A stretch of DNA of 26,947 nucleotides, taken from positions 1-26,947 of the forward strand of contig JANTQF010000427.1 in the NCBI GenBank assembly GCA_032988165.1, in the 5' to 3' direction. A model generated the notes under the pieces. It was not told the origin of the DNA. It saw only the letters and a program-made list of their open reading frames with translations, and searched no databases. Shown here one piece after another: positions 9,322 to 19,375 of the stretch. Each line of letters opens with the position of its first letter. The stretch's first letter is position 1. The DNA is from Emmonsiellopsis sp. PD_33 (Eukaryota > Ascomycota > Eurotiomycetes > Onygenales > Ajellomycetaceae). Both the position numbers and the translations under genes were made by a program.

Positions 9322-9959
9322 CCGTCGTTGGGCTCTAGACTACCGGTGGAAGATTTTCTTTCACCTCAGGTCAATGCTGTGAAACATAGCCGGGGCTGAA
9401 TCTGTGTCGAACAAATGCACTGTAGACTGTAGCCTTGCCCTTCAACGACAGTTTATGGCATCAATGCTGCTCGCCGTACCTTGGATAAGGCTCGGTTACC
9501 ATGAACGATATTGCTGGAATAATACCGTATGCCGACTAATCTCACAACATGATTAACATGCACACAAGAGCTGACGCTCGTATATGCAGCAAAAGGGACG
9601 TGAAACAGGAACTGCAGTTGACGGCTGAATTAATAGTCCCTTTTCTCCGCATCCAATATGCTGGGGATTGCGGATGAACAAATGGAGCACCAGCTTCGCG
9701 GCTGAATTGTGAACCGGTTTTCGGACCCCTAAGCGCAGTGGTACAAGGGCAAACATTTTCAACTATTAAGAAGTTTAGTTTTCTAGCTAGCAGCCAAGAA
9801 GCATAGGTTAGAGCCCTTACACCTCAACCCCATGGTATATTCCCTGATAAATTATTATCCCATATGTAGGAAACTAAGACCCCCCGGACAATTACGCCGT
9901 TTCAATAAGTTGCCATAGATTTCGCGGAACCCATCAACGCCTGTACCATTATATTCAAA
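9322..9959. other. Intergenic region between siz1 3' end and the RNase-fold gene
   Basis: Holds the upstream region of the RNase-fold gene and the 3' flank of siz1, both on the minus strand. No gene is supported; a 69-codon minus-strand frame at 9762-9553 has no ATG context, domain or splice support. Confidence 0.5.
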
Positions 9960-11881
9960 TCATGCGTCGTAAAGATACGAATTCGCGCCTGGAGAATTGG
10001 AACCACTCGGACTAGAAATCCCGAAACTTGTGTTACTCAGACTCCCCCGTGAGGGAAAATCTGAATAACGGCTTGGAGGGTAGGGGGGGATATATGGGCG
10101 CTTTGCAGGACGGGGTGGCTCTTCCTCATCGTCACTGAGTGTCAAGTCGATTACCTGGCTAGCTGGTCTTTTGTTGGTCGACTGGCGGGAGGCAGATGGA
10201 ACCGAAGATAACTCCCGTGACCGAGCAGAAGGGGTACTTTGTAGGGTCATTGAGGTCGTCATCGGCTCCTGCTTCATGGTTACCAATCTATCGTCCTGGA
10301 TTTCGATCAAATCATTGTCGTCTTCGTCGTCACTAGGAGGCTGTCCAGTTCCATTCCTTGCGTCATTTGCGTCAGCGGGCTTAGACCAGACCCCGTCTGG
10401 TTCGATTGTGACCTGGTCGACGCTGGAGGGTGTGGCCCGTAGGATATTATCGACGTATCTGTGCTGTTAGCAAGAGTCGTACTTTACAGGGCTAGTATAA
10501 CCTTACTGGTCGATTTGGAGAGCATCAAAGTTTGTTGCCTTATTACACACTGGGCATGTCCAGGTGGGGCCTTGTTCTTGGAGCTGAAGGAATGATGTTG
10601 CATCGAAGCACTGGTTATGCGTGCAAAGTGTCGTTCGGCATGGGACTGAGATTCGAAGTGTTGATAATGGACATTTTAATGACATAACAGTTGATGTGGC
10701 AATGATGTCGGTGTCTTCAGCTCGATTTTTCACTAGAAATAAATGTTAGATAGGTAGAAGGACACATTCCATCATTATAGGTATAGTTACTTTCACGGAT
10801 GACCTGCTCGGCAGAGATAGTTTTGCGTGTTTGAAGTTGTTTGACCAGGTCCTCAACCGAATGCTTTTGGACAAGGTTAACAACAACGTAAAATTTCTAT
10901 GCATAAGGTCAGCAGATGAGCAACATCAACAGAAGTAATCTCAGCTTACTTTTTGTGTGAGGGCATATGTCATAACAACATGATTAACATAATCCGCCTT
11001 TTTCCGAATGAAGTTTGTGATGTCTGCGGGACGCGTTGAGCCGGGTTTATTTTTCAAGCCGCGCAGATTCGCTTTTACATCATCCAAGTTGGCTTTTAAT
11101 TCAACTTGATGAGGGAAAGCTATATCACACTTTGTATAATGGGTGAGACCGTTATCCGCGGCACAATAAACCATTACGCGTAGTGAGGGGTCGGTTTGCA
11201 GCCTAAGGGCAGTCTCCGCGCGGAGAATGACCTTGAGACTCGCGCTGTCTCGAGTGCTTTCCCGTACTATATCTGACTCGGTTAGGATATTCTTGAGTTG
11301 TGCAGCGCATCAGGATGGATTTTATCTAACCTTTGCATTCCACCACAGGAGTAAGGGGTTCTATGACAGTATAAAAGGGACTCTCCTTGAAGTTAAGCCG
11401 GCCTGGGATGGAGGTTAGTTTGGTCCAATCAAGAGCATCGATGAGAACGTACCGCTTGACAAGGGCTGAGAGGGTGCCATTGTGGTCGAAAAGGCCGGTT
11501 GTTGAGATTGGTGAGGGTATGGTTGCATCGCGGAATGAGGTTGTTGTTGGTAAGGAGGGGAAGCTTGTGTTGGTGTTCTGGGCGGCATAGGCTGTTGCGC
11601 TACGACATAGATGAACCTTCTGAGCTGCTCAAACCTCGCAGACTGCCCGGCATGGAAGAGCTGTTCGAGACCTATTTATTTTACAGCACAGCAGTCAGTA
11701 TAATTTCTAGTGGACATGGATGGAGGAGGAGGGACGAACGATCAATAATCCTGGCTTGCAATACAGCTTTGACGCCTGATACTGGAAGATTCTCGCTCCG
11801 CAGTACGTCTTTAAGCTGATTATTGATAAGGGTCTTGACAACCACCACAGCACGGTGCAAGTCCACGCTCGACGAGGCCAT
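9960..11881 (-). CDS. siz1: SUMO E3 ligase, Siz/PIAS family
   Basis: Promotes transfer of SUMO from Ubc9 to nuclear and septin-type substrates. Seven exons on the minus strand: 11881-11740, 11671-11453, 11402-11331, 11266-10950, 10896-10791, 10732-10507, 10458-9960, giving 526 aa. A SAP DNA-binding motif lies at about 10-47 (LKDVLRSENLPVSGVKAVLQ), then a Pro/Gln-rich linker. The PINIT domain is at about 120-285 (FKESPFYTVIEPLTPVVECK, SLRVMVYCAADNG, IAFPHQVELKANLDD). The SP-RING has zinc ligands C322, H324, C345 and C348 (TLCTHNQCFD, TWTCPVC). The tail is acidic and serine-rich, with a clear SUMO-interaction motif VIDLTLSDDEEE at 463-473, a second possible one (DLIEI, 410-414), and a candidate sumoylation site MKQE at 422-425. 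Exon 4 uses the acceptor GATATAG; the nearer AG breaks the frame. It diverges from the DUF2423 gene. Confidence 0.93.
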
Positions 11882-12403
11882 TGTCTAAAACTCTGACGAG
11901 GGGGGGGTGGGCGTGATCAGGAATCGGCGTAGAGCTTGCGAGATGTGGTGCGGAGAGAATACATTTGGGGTGGGCGGGAGGTTATGTGAAGACAATCAGA
12001 TTTGGGAAATGAGATTGGAGTGAAGCAGCTCAAGGTCGGCTTGTCTTTGTCCTTGAGATCTGGGGAGAGACGAGAGCTGCTGTTCTCCGACGTCGAAACG
12101 GGATGTGACCTCACTGTTCACAAGGCTCTTTCCGCCGGCTGACATAAGCAATCCCGCACTTCAGGGATTTTTGCTGCATTTCTTCAACGTCTAGCAGCTC
12201 AGCTTTTGGTCCCACGGCTTGGGATTGTTTACGATCATAACACATACACGGCTGTGTTTCTTTCAGATATTACCGGCGACCAATTTTCGCTCATTTGCGC
12301 ATCCCCCAAGTGTTTCCACAGCTTTTTACCGGCGCCTTGTCGCACACGTCCGTCTCCGATTCAATACCCCTCCGCTTCGACTCGACAAAACGGAATAATA
12401 AAA
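11882..12403. promoter_or_regulatory. Shared divergent promoter, siz1 and LLP-like gene
   Basis: 522 bp between two head-to-head start codons, so both promoters must lie here. A G-run (11899-11907) lies close to the siz1 ATG. No clear TATA box is seen for either direction; the stretch just before the plus-strand ATG is AAACGGAATAATAAAA, an A-rich context typical of fungal start sites. Confidence 0.6.
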
Positions 12404-12948
12404 ATGGCTAAAGGTGCCCGCTCCAGCGTGATGAAGCGCAATAAGGCCAAGCTGCGCGCTACGGTCTTCGGGCCGGTTGTTGACTTGCGGACCGAAAGAC
12501 TTTCGGCGAAGCTTCAAGAGCTGGCCTCCAAGCCAAAGGAAGAAACCATGGCCGATGCAGATTTCGAAATTACAGGTATTTCGCAACCCGGGTCTCCTTT
12601 TAGTTTCCCTTCCTTCCGCTAACTTGCATATTTGTATAGAAAAATCCAATGCGAGCGAAACGGCAGAGAATGATGCAGAAAAAGGTACGTGATATACTAG
12701 ATCACAGATCGATCCGCATTAAGCTACTACCCAAATTACTCAAGAACTCTCTCTTGAGGGTCTTCACAATAAATACAATGTGCTAATATTGCAATTCTAC
12801 AGGGATGGATATTGATGAACCCACGAAATCATCCGCTACGGAGGGTCAATCCCACCGAATCCAAAAGAGAGTCCGACGGAAGACTCGGCCTTCCATTACC
12901 TTTGCGGCACATCCCCAGAAAGCCAAGAGAAACTCCAAGAAGAAGTGA
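12404..12948 (+). CDS. LLP/Ybl028c-like nucleolar protein (DUF2423)
   Basis: Three exons: 12404-12575, 12640-12684, 12803-12948, giving 120 aa and a TGA. The N-terminus MAKGARSSVMKRNKAKLRA is the DUF2423 signature (MAK-x-x-RS....K....R) shared with yeast Ybl028c and animal LLP homologs, small basic nucleolar proteins linked to late 60S ribosome biogenesis. The middle exon is acidic (ETAENDAEK) and the C-terminus is strongly basic (RIQKRVRRKTRPSIT, KAKRNSKKK), fitting nuclear/nucleolar targeting. Intron 1 has CTAAC and TATAG; intron 2 has GTACGT, GCTAAT and TACAG. The start is the first ATG of an A-rich context. The family call is from the N-terminal motif and overall layout; the precise role is inferred from homologs. 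Confidence 0.8.
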
Positions 12949-13574
12949 ATGGTGGATGTATTGATTCCCGTGTTGTTATGTTGGTTCATGAACCCCGGGA
13001 GCCCGTCTCCCTGGCCGTGCCCGCTAGGCATTGATTTGGTTTTGGCGCATTTGGAATAATATATTGTGGGATGTATTTAGGCGTTTGTCATTTGTTTGGC
13101 CAATTGCTAGAAGCCTGTGTTGGAGGTTACAATTATACAATTTTTTCTGCCGCGGCATGCCAATTTTTATAGTTGGAGTTTCCCCCAAGCTGCTCGTGAA
13201 ATACTTCGACTCGTAACCTTTGAGTTTCTGCCCATACACAGCTACTTTTCTTTACTCAACTATGACTTGTTTTATTTCAATATTTTCCCGTGAATGCAAA
13301 ATGATTCCACTGTAATGTTGAACGTTTCAACTGATCCTCTAGATATTTAAGAATATCACGTGGCCCAGTCTCGGCGTTCTGCTGTTTCCAGGAGCGCGTC
13401 CCACCTGCCGAGCAAATAGGTTATTTCAACGTCAACTTTGCAACGTCAATATCACAACGCAGGACGCAGCAAGTAGACAGAGAAATGGACCATTGGCGAG
13501 GTTTGAAGGCGGAACTCTCATCAAATCCTCAATAGTCCCCATTTCTCGGGCAATTGGGTTGTTTGTTCGTCATC
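12949..13574. other. Intergenic region upstream of las21, no gene seen
   Basis: 3' flank of the LLP-like gene and promoter of las21, both on the plus strand. AT-rich, with no supported open frame. An in-frame non-ATG extension of las21 reaches back to 13554, but the first ATG is 13575. Confidence 0.6.
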
Positions 13575-16523
13575 ATGGCTGCAAGATGGCCCCTTTTCGC
13601 TATAAATCTGGTCCTCCTCCCCCTAGCCATTCTCCTATTCGCCAGTGGCTTCTTCCCCTATAAACCGTTTATTCCTGGCTTAGCGACCTTCGGAGAGGAG
13701 TATGGTGGCTCCCGGCCTCCAGCACCATTTGACAAAGTCATTTTCATGGTTGTGGATGCTTTAAGGAGGTAAATCCGCGTCCATGTTCCTCTTGGGAAAA
13801 CAGTATCTCATTCTAGGTTGAACAGCGACTTTGTTTATTCAGAGCGTTCAGGCTTTGCTTTTACTCAGGGGTTAGTAATATAAACGGCCAATGAAAACTG
13901 CTTTTCCTGTTTTTGTCCTAACCGTTACGTAGGTTGATCCGATCTGGGGATGCCATGCCATTTACCGCCCATGCTGGCGCCCCGACTATCACCATGCCAC
14001 GAGTAAAGGCTATCACAACCGGTTCAGTCCCTTCATTTTTGGATGTAATTCTCAATTTTGCGGAATCTGATACATCATCGACCCTGATTCATCAGGACAC
14101 ATGGCTCGCCCAGATAAAGGCACGACCAGGCGGGCGTTTGGTCATGTACGGGGACGACACATGGTTGAAATTATTCCCTGGCTTGTTCGATAGACATGAT
14201 GGCACGACAAGCTTTTTCGTTTCGGTTAGTGCACTCCGAGGACTACGATGCTATTTTCCAGCGTTAGAGCTAACCATCCCTAGGATTTCGTTGAAGTGGA
14301 CAATAACGTCACCCGCCATGTTCCACAGGAGCTCAGGATGGATGACTGGTCCGCAATGATTATGCATTATCTTGGTCTGGATCACATAGGGCATAAAGCA
14401 GGTCCGGGAAGGTAAGCCATTATTTACCTCCCTTTTTTGTGGTCATCTTTTAATGAAATCCTAGTCCGCATATGATTCCCAAGCAGTCAGAAATGGACTC
14501 CGTCGTCAAAGAGATATATGGAGCCATGGAGAACCAGGAACATCTCTCGTCTACTCTTCTTGTGTTGTGCGGCGATCACGGTATGAATGATGCTGGTAAC
14601 CATGGGGCTGCATCTTCAGGGGAGACTTCACCTGCTCTTGTGTTTATATCTCCAAAGATTAGACAGCTCGAGCAAAGGAATATTTCTCCCGAAAAACCCC
14701 GAGAAGACTTCCAATATTATCAGTCCGTTGAACAGTCCGATATTGCTCCGACTCTGGCGGGCTTGCTTGGATTCCCCGTTCCGCTCAATAGCTTGGGTGT
14801 TTTTATACCCCAATTTCTACCTATGTGGCGAGAAGGTGGGTATATGAATTACCATCCAACAAAACAAATATTTACTAACCCAAATATAGATTCCGAAAAG
14901 CTTGAGATTCTTTTAGAAAACGCCAAGCAAATACGTGATGTTGTCAGAACTACATTTCCGGTTTACGAGTTCAGCAATAATTATAGTCCCCATGTTTGTT
15001 CTAGATCGCTAGACACAGATATTGCTTCCCTTGAGTGCGATTGGCAAAATACCTTGAAATTGGCTGGTGCGGCGAGGGCTGACAGCAGCCATTTTAAAGC
15101 GGCAGAAGACGCTTTACTTACCTTTTCCCGTTCTGCCCAAAACGTCATGAGCAGCACCGCAAGTAATTATAACTTGACAAGGCTCTATATAGGGATTGGC
15201 ATTACCACGGTAATATTTATTCTATCAATTATTTCATCCCTTCGCCTTCTTGGGAAATCCTTAGGAGCAATACCATTCGGCTCTTTTATCACAATAACTT
15301 ATGGCGCCATGATGTTCGGAAGCAGCTACGTAGAGGAGGAGCAGCAGTTCTGGTACTGGGTTCTCAGTGGTTGGATGTTCTATCTCCTTGTCAGGCCCTA
15401 TGTGCAAGGACCTATCGGCAAAAATAATCGTCCATATGGCCCATCCAAGTTCCGGCGAGTCTGGAATGTCTTCCTCTTCGCACTTGCTTCACGAATAGTT
15501 CGACGATGGAATCAAACGGGGCAAAAATTTACCGCTGATCCCGATATAGCCAAGGGCTTTTTACGAAACCATACGAATTTATTATGGATGCTGATTCTCT
15601 TGGTATACACCGACATATGCCAACGAATGGTGCGCCGCGTATCCTCGACAGGCCCGGCCTCGGTTTTACGGCTTCTTTTCCCTATATTGACCAGCTTTGC
15701 GTTTCTGTTCAAGCTATCTTTCACACTAGCCGATTCCCCAGAGCTTGTCGAAACCTCTGTCCTCCTCTCATATCTGACGGATAGCGTCAAAGGTGTCCCC
15801 CTCGTCTTCCAGGTAAGGCTTGTCTTCCTAGGGCTTGGTTTGGCGACGGTATTCGCGATCCGCACCGAAATCTCCCGAAGAGAAGACTCTAGAGTACCAG
15901 TTAATGCACGAAACCGTAAGAAGGACCTGCTCATTCCGGAGGTGGATAAATCTCTGGCCAGAACCGTATTTTCTGCGGAACTCCACGATATCATAAGCCT
16001 ACTCCTCGTTACCCAGTCAAGGTCAACCAATATCCCCCTGTATCTCCTATTCCGACTACAGCATTCAACGCTCTCGACAATGGAGTTGTCCGGGAATGAA
16101 ATAACAATTACATCGTTGATCCTACAATACGCGACATTTTTTGCGCTCGGGGGATCAAACTCGATTGCCTCAGTGGATCTCTCCAGCGCATACAATGGAA
16201 TCAGTGGTTATAACGTTTTCCTTGTTGGTATGTTGACGTTCATAGGCAACTGGGCTGGCCCAATCTGGTGGGTGTTTTCGACACATTCACTATTCAAGGC
16301 AAAGGAGCGGGACGAGACACGTCGTGGCCATCTGGCATTGTTGACTGTTTTCGTAACTGGTGGCCTGTTGGGCGTGATGGTGGCCTGCACTGTCCTCCGG
16401 ACGCATCTGTTTATCTGGACGGTCTTTTCGCCAAAGTTTCTTTATAGCATGGCGTGGAGTTTAGCACAGCATCTGGTTGTTAACCTTCTATTTGGCGAGG
16501 TCGTCTTGGGGTCGGTTTGTTAG
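13575..16523 (+). CDS. las21: GPI ethanolamine phosphate transferase 2 (Las21/Gpi7)
   Basis: An ER membrane enzyme that adds ethanolamine phosphate to the second mannose of GPI anchors, with consequences for cell-wall protein attachment. Exons: 13575-13768, 13826-13870, 13933-14224, 14284-14411, then 14465-14835 and 14890-16523 if a 54-nt intron (14836-14889) is removed. This gives 887 aa, or 905 aa if it is retained. An N-terminal membrane anchor lies at about 5-26. The alkaline-phosphatase-fold lumenal domain carries VVDALRSDF (metal-binding D61), the catalytic-Thr region HAGAPTITMPR (about 93-103), MYGDDTW, HYLGLDHIGHKAGPG and VLCGDHGMNDAGNHG. From about residue 400 on come many hydrophobic membrane helices, ending in LLFGEVVLGSVC. 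The junction VDALR-SDFVYS fixes the first intron acceptor at GAACAG rather than the earlier TCTAG. It converges on rmp1. Confidence 0.94.
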
Positions 16524-16700
16524 ATACGATTATATTTACAGTGTAGGATATAGAGATAGAGCGTTAGGAATAGTATACATACCCCCCATCTCGGGAGAAG
16601 GATGGAAGCATTAAAAGTCAAAACTGGTTATCACAACGCCCGCTTGCAATAAAATAAGAAAAGGCCACAAGATTTCCCATCCCCAATGCCCCCCTCCCTT

Positions 16701-17485
16701 CTACAATCCTCCAAAAATATCATCAATCGCATTGCCCTTCTTCTTTTTCTTCCTTTTCTTCTCCTTCTCCTTCTCCTTCTCCTCCCCCCTCTTCCCCTCC
16801 ACTACTGAACGCTCCCGTTTCGTCCTCCCCATCTTCCCTTCACCCTCAACACTAGGAAGAGGACTTCCTATTCCCCCAGCACCAGTCTTCGCTAGAGCAC
16901 CACCACCCACCGGCACGGGGGTGTAGGCAGATCTCTTCACCACCTCGCCAACATCCACGCGGTGAGAAGGTGCAGCAGCCATGACATCGTCCGCCGTATC
17001 GGGTGGTGAAGAAGAATAAGATTCCCCCGCCCTAACAGCTTGCGAGACCTGCGCCAGCGACGCGATAAGCACGACGCCCAGTGCGGAAAATTGAGTATCC
17101 GCGACGACGGTCGAGAAGGCGCTGGTGTGCGGGGTGTTAGATGGGTTTTTTGCAATGTTTTTTGGATGGCATGGGTTCATTTTCAAAAAGAGATAATAAA
17201 AAAGAAAGAAAAAACTTACACATAACACCTCGGAACAACGAATGAACGAATATACCCCATCTTCCGCAGAACAATCTCCCTCACGCCCTCATCGTCATCG
17301 TCATCGTCCTTCTCAAACCGCTCCACCTCCCGCGTAAGATCCGCCGTCGCCCGGCGTAACATGGACAGCCATTTCCACCATTTCGTACTGCGGTGCTGGT
17401 TCTTGTTCCGGTGATAGAGCAGGTGGAGCGATGTGTGGATGGCTTTGAGAGCGGTGGAGGGCGGGAATGGTTCGTTGGTGTCCAT
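16701..17485 (-). CDS. rmp1: RNase MRP protein subunit Rmp1
   Basis: A protein specific to RNase MRP, the ribonucleoprotein that processes pre-rRNA and some mRNAs in the nucleolus. Two exons on the minus strand, 17485-17220 and 17121-16701 (98-nt intron, GTAAGT, CTAAC branch, CACCAG), giving 228 aa. The Rmp1 core is clear: LLYHRNKNQHRSTKWWKWLS at about 22-41 (helical, with the diagnostic HRNKNQHR..KWW), RKMGYIRSFVVPRCYV near the splice site, and AFSTVVADTQFSALGVVLIA after it. The C-terminal part is a low-complexity linker, then a Glu/Lys-rich basic tail (about 190-220) ending NAIDDIFGGL. An acidic Asp run (residues 60-65) interrupts the helices. Identification rests on the HRNKNQHR and FSTVVADTQFSALG motifs. 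It converges on las21, with 177 bp between stops. Confidence 0.87.
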
Positions 17486-19375
17486 TGGGTGTGTGTGTGG
17501 TTTTTATGATTGGTGTTTGTTCTTTTTTTGCGTGTGTGTTTTGCTTCCAGTTGGTGGGTTACATTTTAATCGGCTTGTTTGGGGGAGACAGATATATACT
17601 GCGTGTCAGGTTTTACTCTGCCGTGTATATATAGGTGCTGCTTTCTGCAGGGTTGTATCGAAAAGTCAACGGTGGTCTGGTTAAGCTTTCTCGACCATCT
17701 GCCAAGCTTTGGTTCCCGCTGGGCGAGCGACTTAAAAAAAATTCGGGAACCAACCATTCATTCGTTAAACGGCGGTGATTCAGAGCAAACTGGCTCCTTT
17801 TAACCATTAACTAGGCTACGCAGCCAGTTTTTTATTTTGGATAGCTATTGCCAGCTCCTCCAGCTCATTTTTCTACATGGTCTTTTTGTTCCTTCGCGAG
17901 TAATTGTGTGTGTTGAACTCGCTCGCGCGTGGCCGTTTATCCTGCTAGATGAATGGGTAGAGAGATGTGATTAGTGTCTATACAATAGCTGGAATATATA
18001 ATATAGCCGTTATCACTTACTTGGGCACTTTGTGATGGGTGGAGGGGGAGTTGATGTTGGAGTTGTGTTGGCTTTGCGAGATATTTGGATATATATATAC
18101 ATAGGTGCGGGACACCTGTCTGGCGAAGGAGTACACGAGTCCACATCCCGATAATCTCCATCTCAAAGACAGAGGTCAAGCTTCCAATGCAGTTACAAAA
18201 AAAAAAAAAAAAATCGATATCACAAGAGCCCGAGGAAACAAACACGTAGGGGGGATAAGTACATACCCCCAAGAACTGCCCCTGATTCAAAGAGCGTACC
18301 AAAAGATGAGCGGGTTCACGATGTGTCCCGGTTCGAAGCGTGAAGGCAAGATGAGAGGTTCTGTTAGGACTGTTTTATCTATTCATAGCAAGTCGAATTA
18401 CGGAGTCGGGGGGGCTGTTGATGGGGGTAGGTGCTGGACGTGCAGAAACGGGGGTGTCTGTGAGGATTCTATCTCTGCCTGTCGAGACGGCTAGGCAATA
18501 TGGGTTCCACCTAGTGTTATCGAAGCAGTTCTCCCAAATAGATTAGCATGTATCGAGCGGAATATGATGAAATGTGGTCCCTAGCTTCCCCCGACTGGGT
18601 GACAAAACTGTCATCAGGTAGGAGGGATGATGGGATGGGATGCCGGCCCTGGTTAGTAAAATGCCACTATTGAGGAAAAGTAGGTAGACAGTGAAGACGC
18701 ATGCGAGATTCAAGAATAGAAAAGTGTCGTACTCCTAGATTATTCATCGAAGAGAGCCTTTGGCCCAGCTATCTACTCTGTTGAATTCCTAACTAGAGGA
18801 GGGTATTATGAGCCCGAACATGGCCTTGGAAAATTACATGGACAAGAAGGAACATCTGTTCAAAAATCGCCGGCAAAAAACATACAAGCGAAAACGCGAA
18901 ACCGCCCCCTTTCCGTGTGTCCAGAGACAATTAATTACCCACCACCGAGCGGCCGCAAAAGCTGACTAGGAATAACAAGGAATAAGCGACACAATCGAGG
19001 CACTGGCCGCACTTTCGAAATCGCACATGACAAACAAGCGTCCAACCTGAGTTGCAACCAACCGCAAGCCAAACACTGAAATTGCCATACCCAAGCCGAT
19101 AATGGCAGATAATGGCTTCCCAATGTCAGTCGAACAGCGGGCAGCGTCCCCAAATTGCTAAGATAAAGTCGCCCTTTTAGTTCAACTGGTCGTCCATAGT
19201 AAACAAAAGACACGGAAATCAGACGAAAAACGAAAATAAATACTGCCAGATCACGATTGCTAGCAAGGAACGCCCGAGCGAAGCCACGTCCTTGGGGCAG
19301 TGAAAAAGAAGAACAGAAGACCAGGGGGGGAAAGGATGGACAGAACCCCGTTAGCATCCATATCTGCCGTATTCT
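17486..19375. other. 1.9 kb stretch without a recognisable gene
   Basis: Begins with the promoter of rmp1 (minus strand; GT-rich on the plus strand at 17490-17560) and ends with the 3' flank of mei2. Open frames at 18105-18494 (+) and 19357-18935 (-) have no domain or splice support. An A16-17 run lies at about 18197-18213. It could hold a non-coding transcript or long UTRs, but nothing in the sequence proves it. Confidence 0.5.
18197..18213. repeat. Poly-A homopolymer run
   Basis: An uninterrupted run of about 17 A inside the gene-free region. No adjacent coding sequence, target-site duplication or retroelement remnant was recognised, so it is simple low complexity. Confidence 0.7.

Noticed and set aside
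11267..11330. Alternative acceptor (CTCAAG, at about 11293) for the third siz1 intron
   Set aside because: It would shift the frame to a stop within about 30 codons. The acceptor GATATAG before exon 4 keeps the phase and gives the expected PINIT sequence.
13815..13825. Alternative acceptor TTCTAG for the first las21 intron
   Set aside because: It keeps the frame but inserts extra residues in the metal-binding motif; GAACAG gives the family-typical DALRSDF.
15512..16195. 227-codon minus-strand open frame
   Set aside because: It is a shadow of the las21 membrane domain; no domain of its own, and it starts within a coding exon of the other strand.
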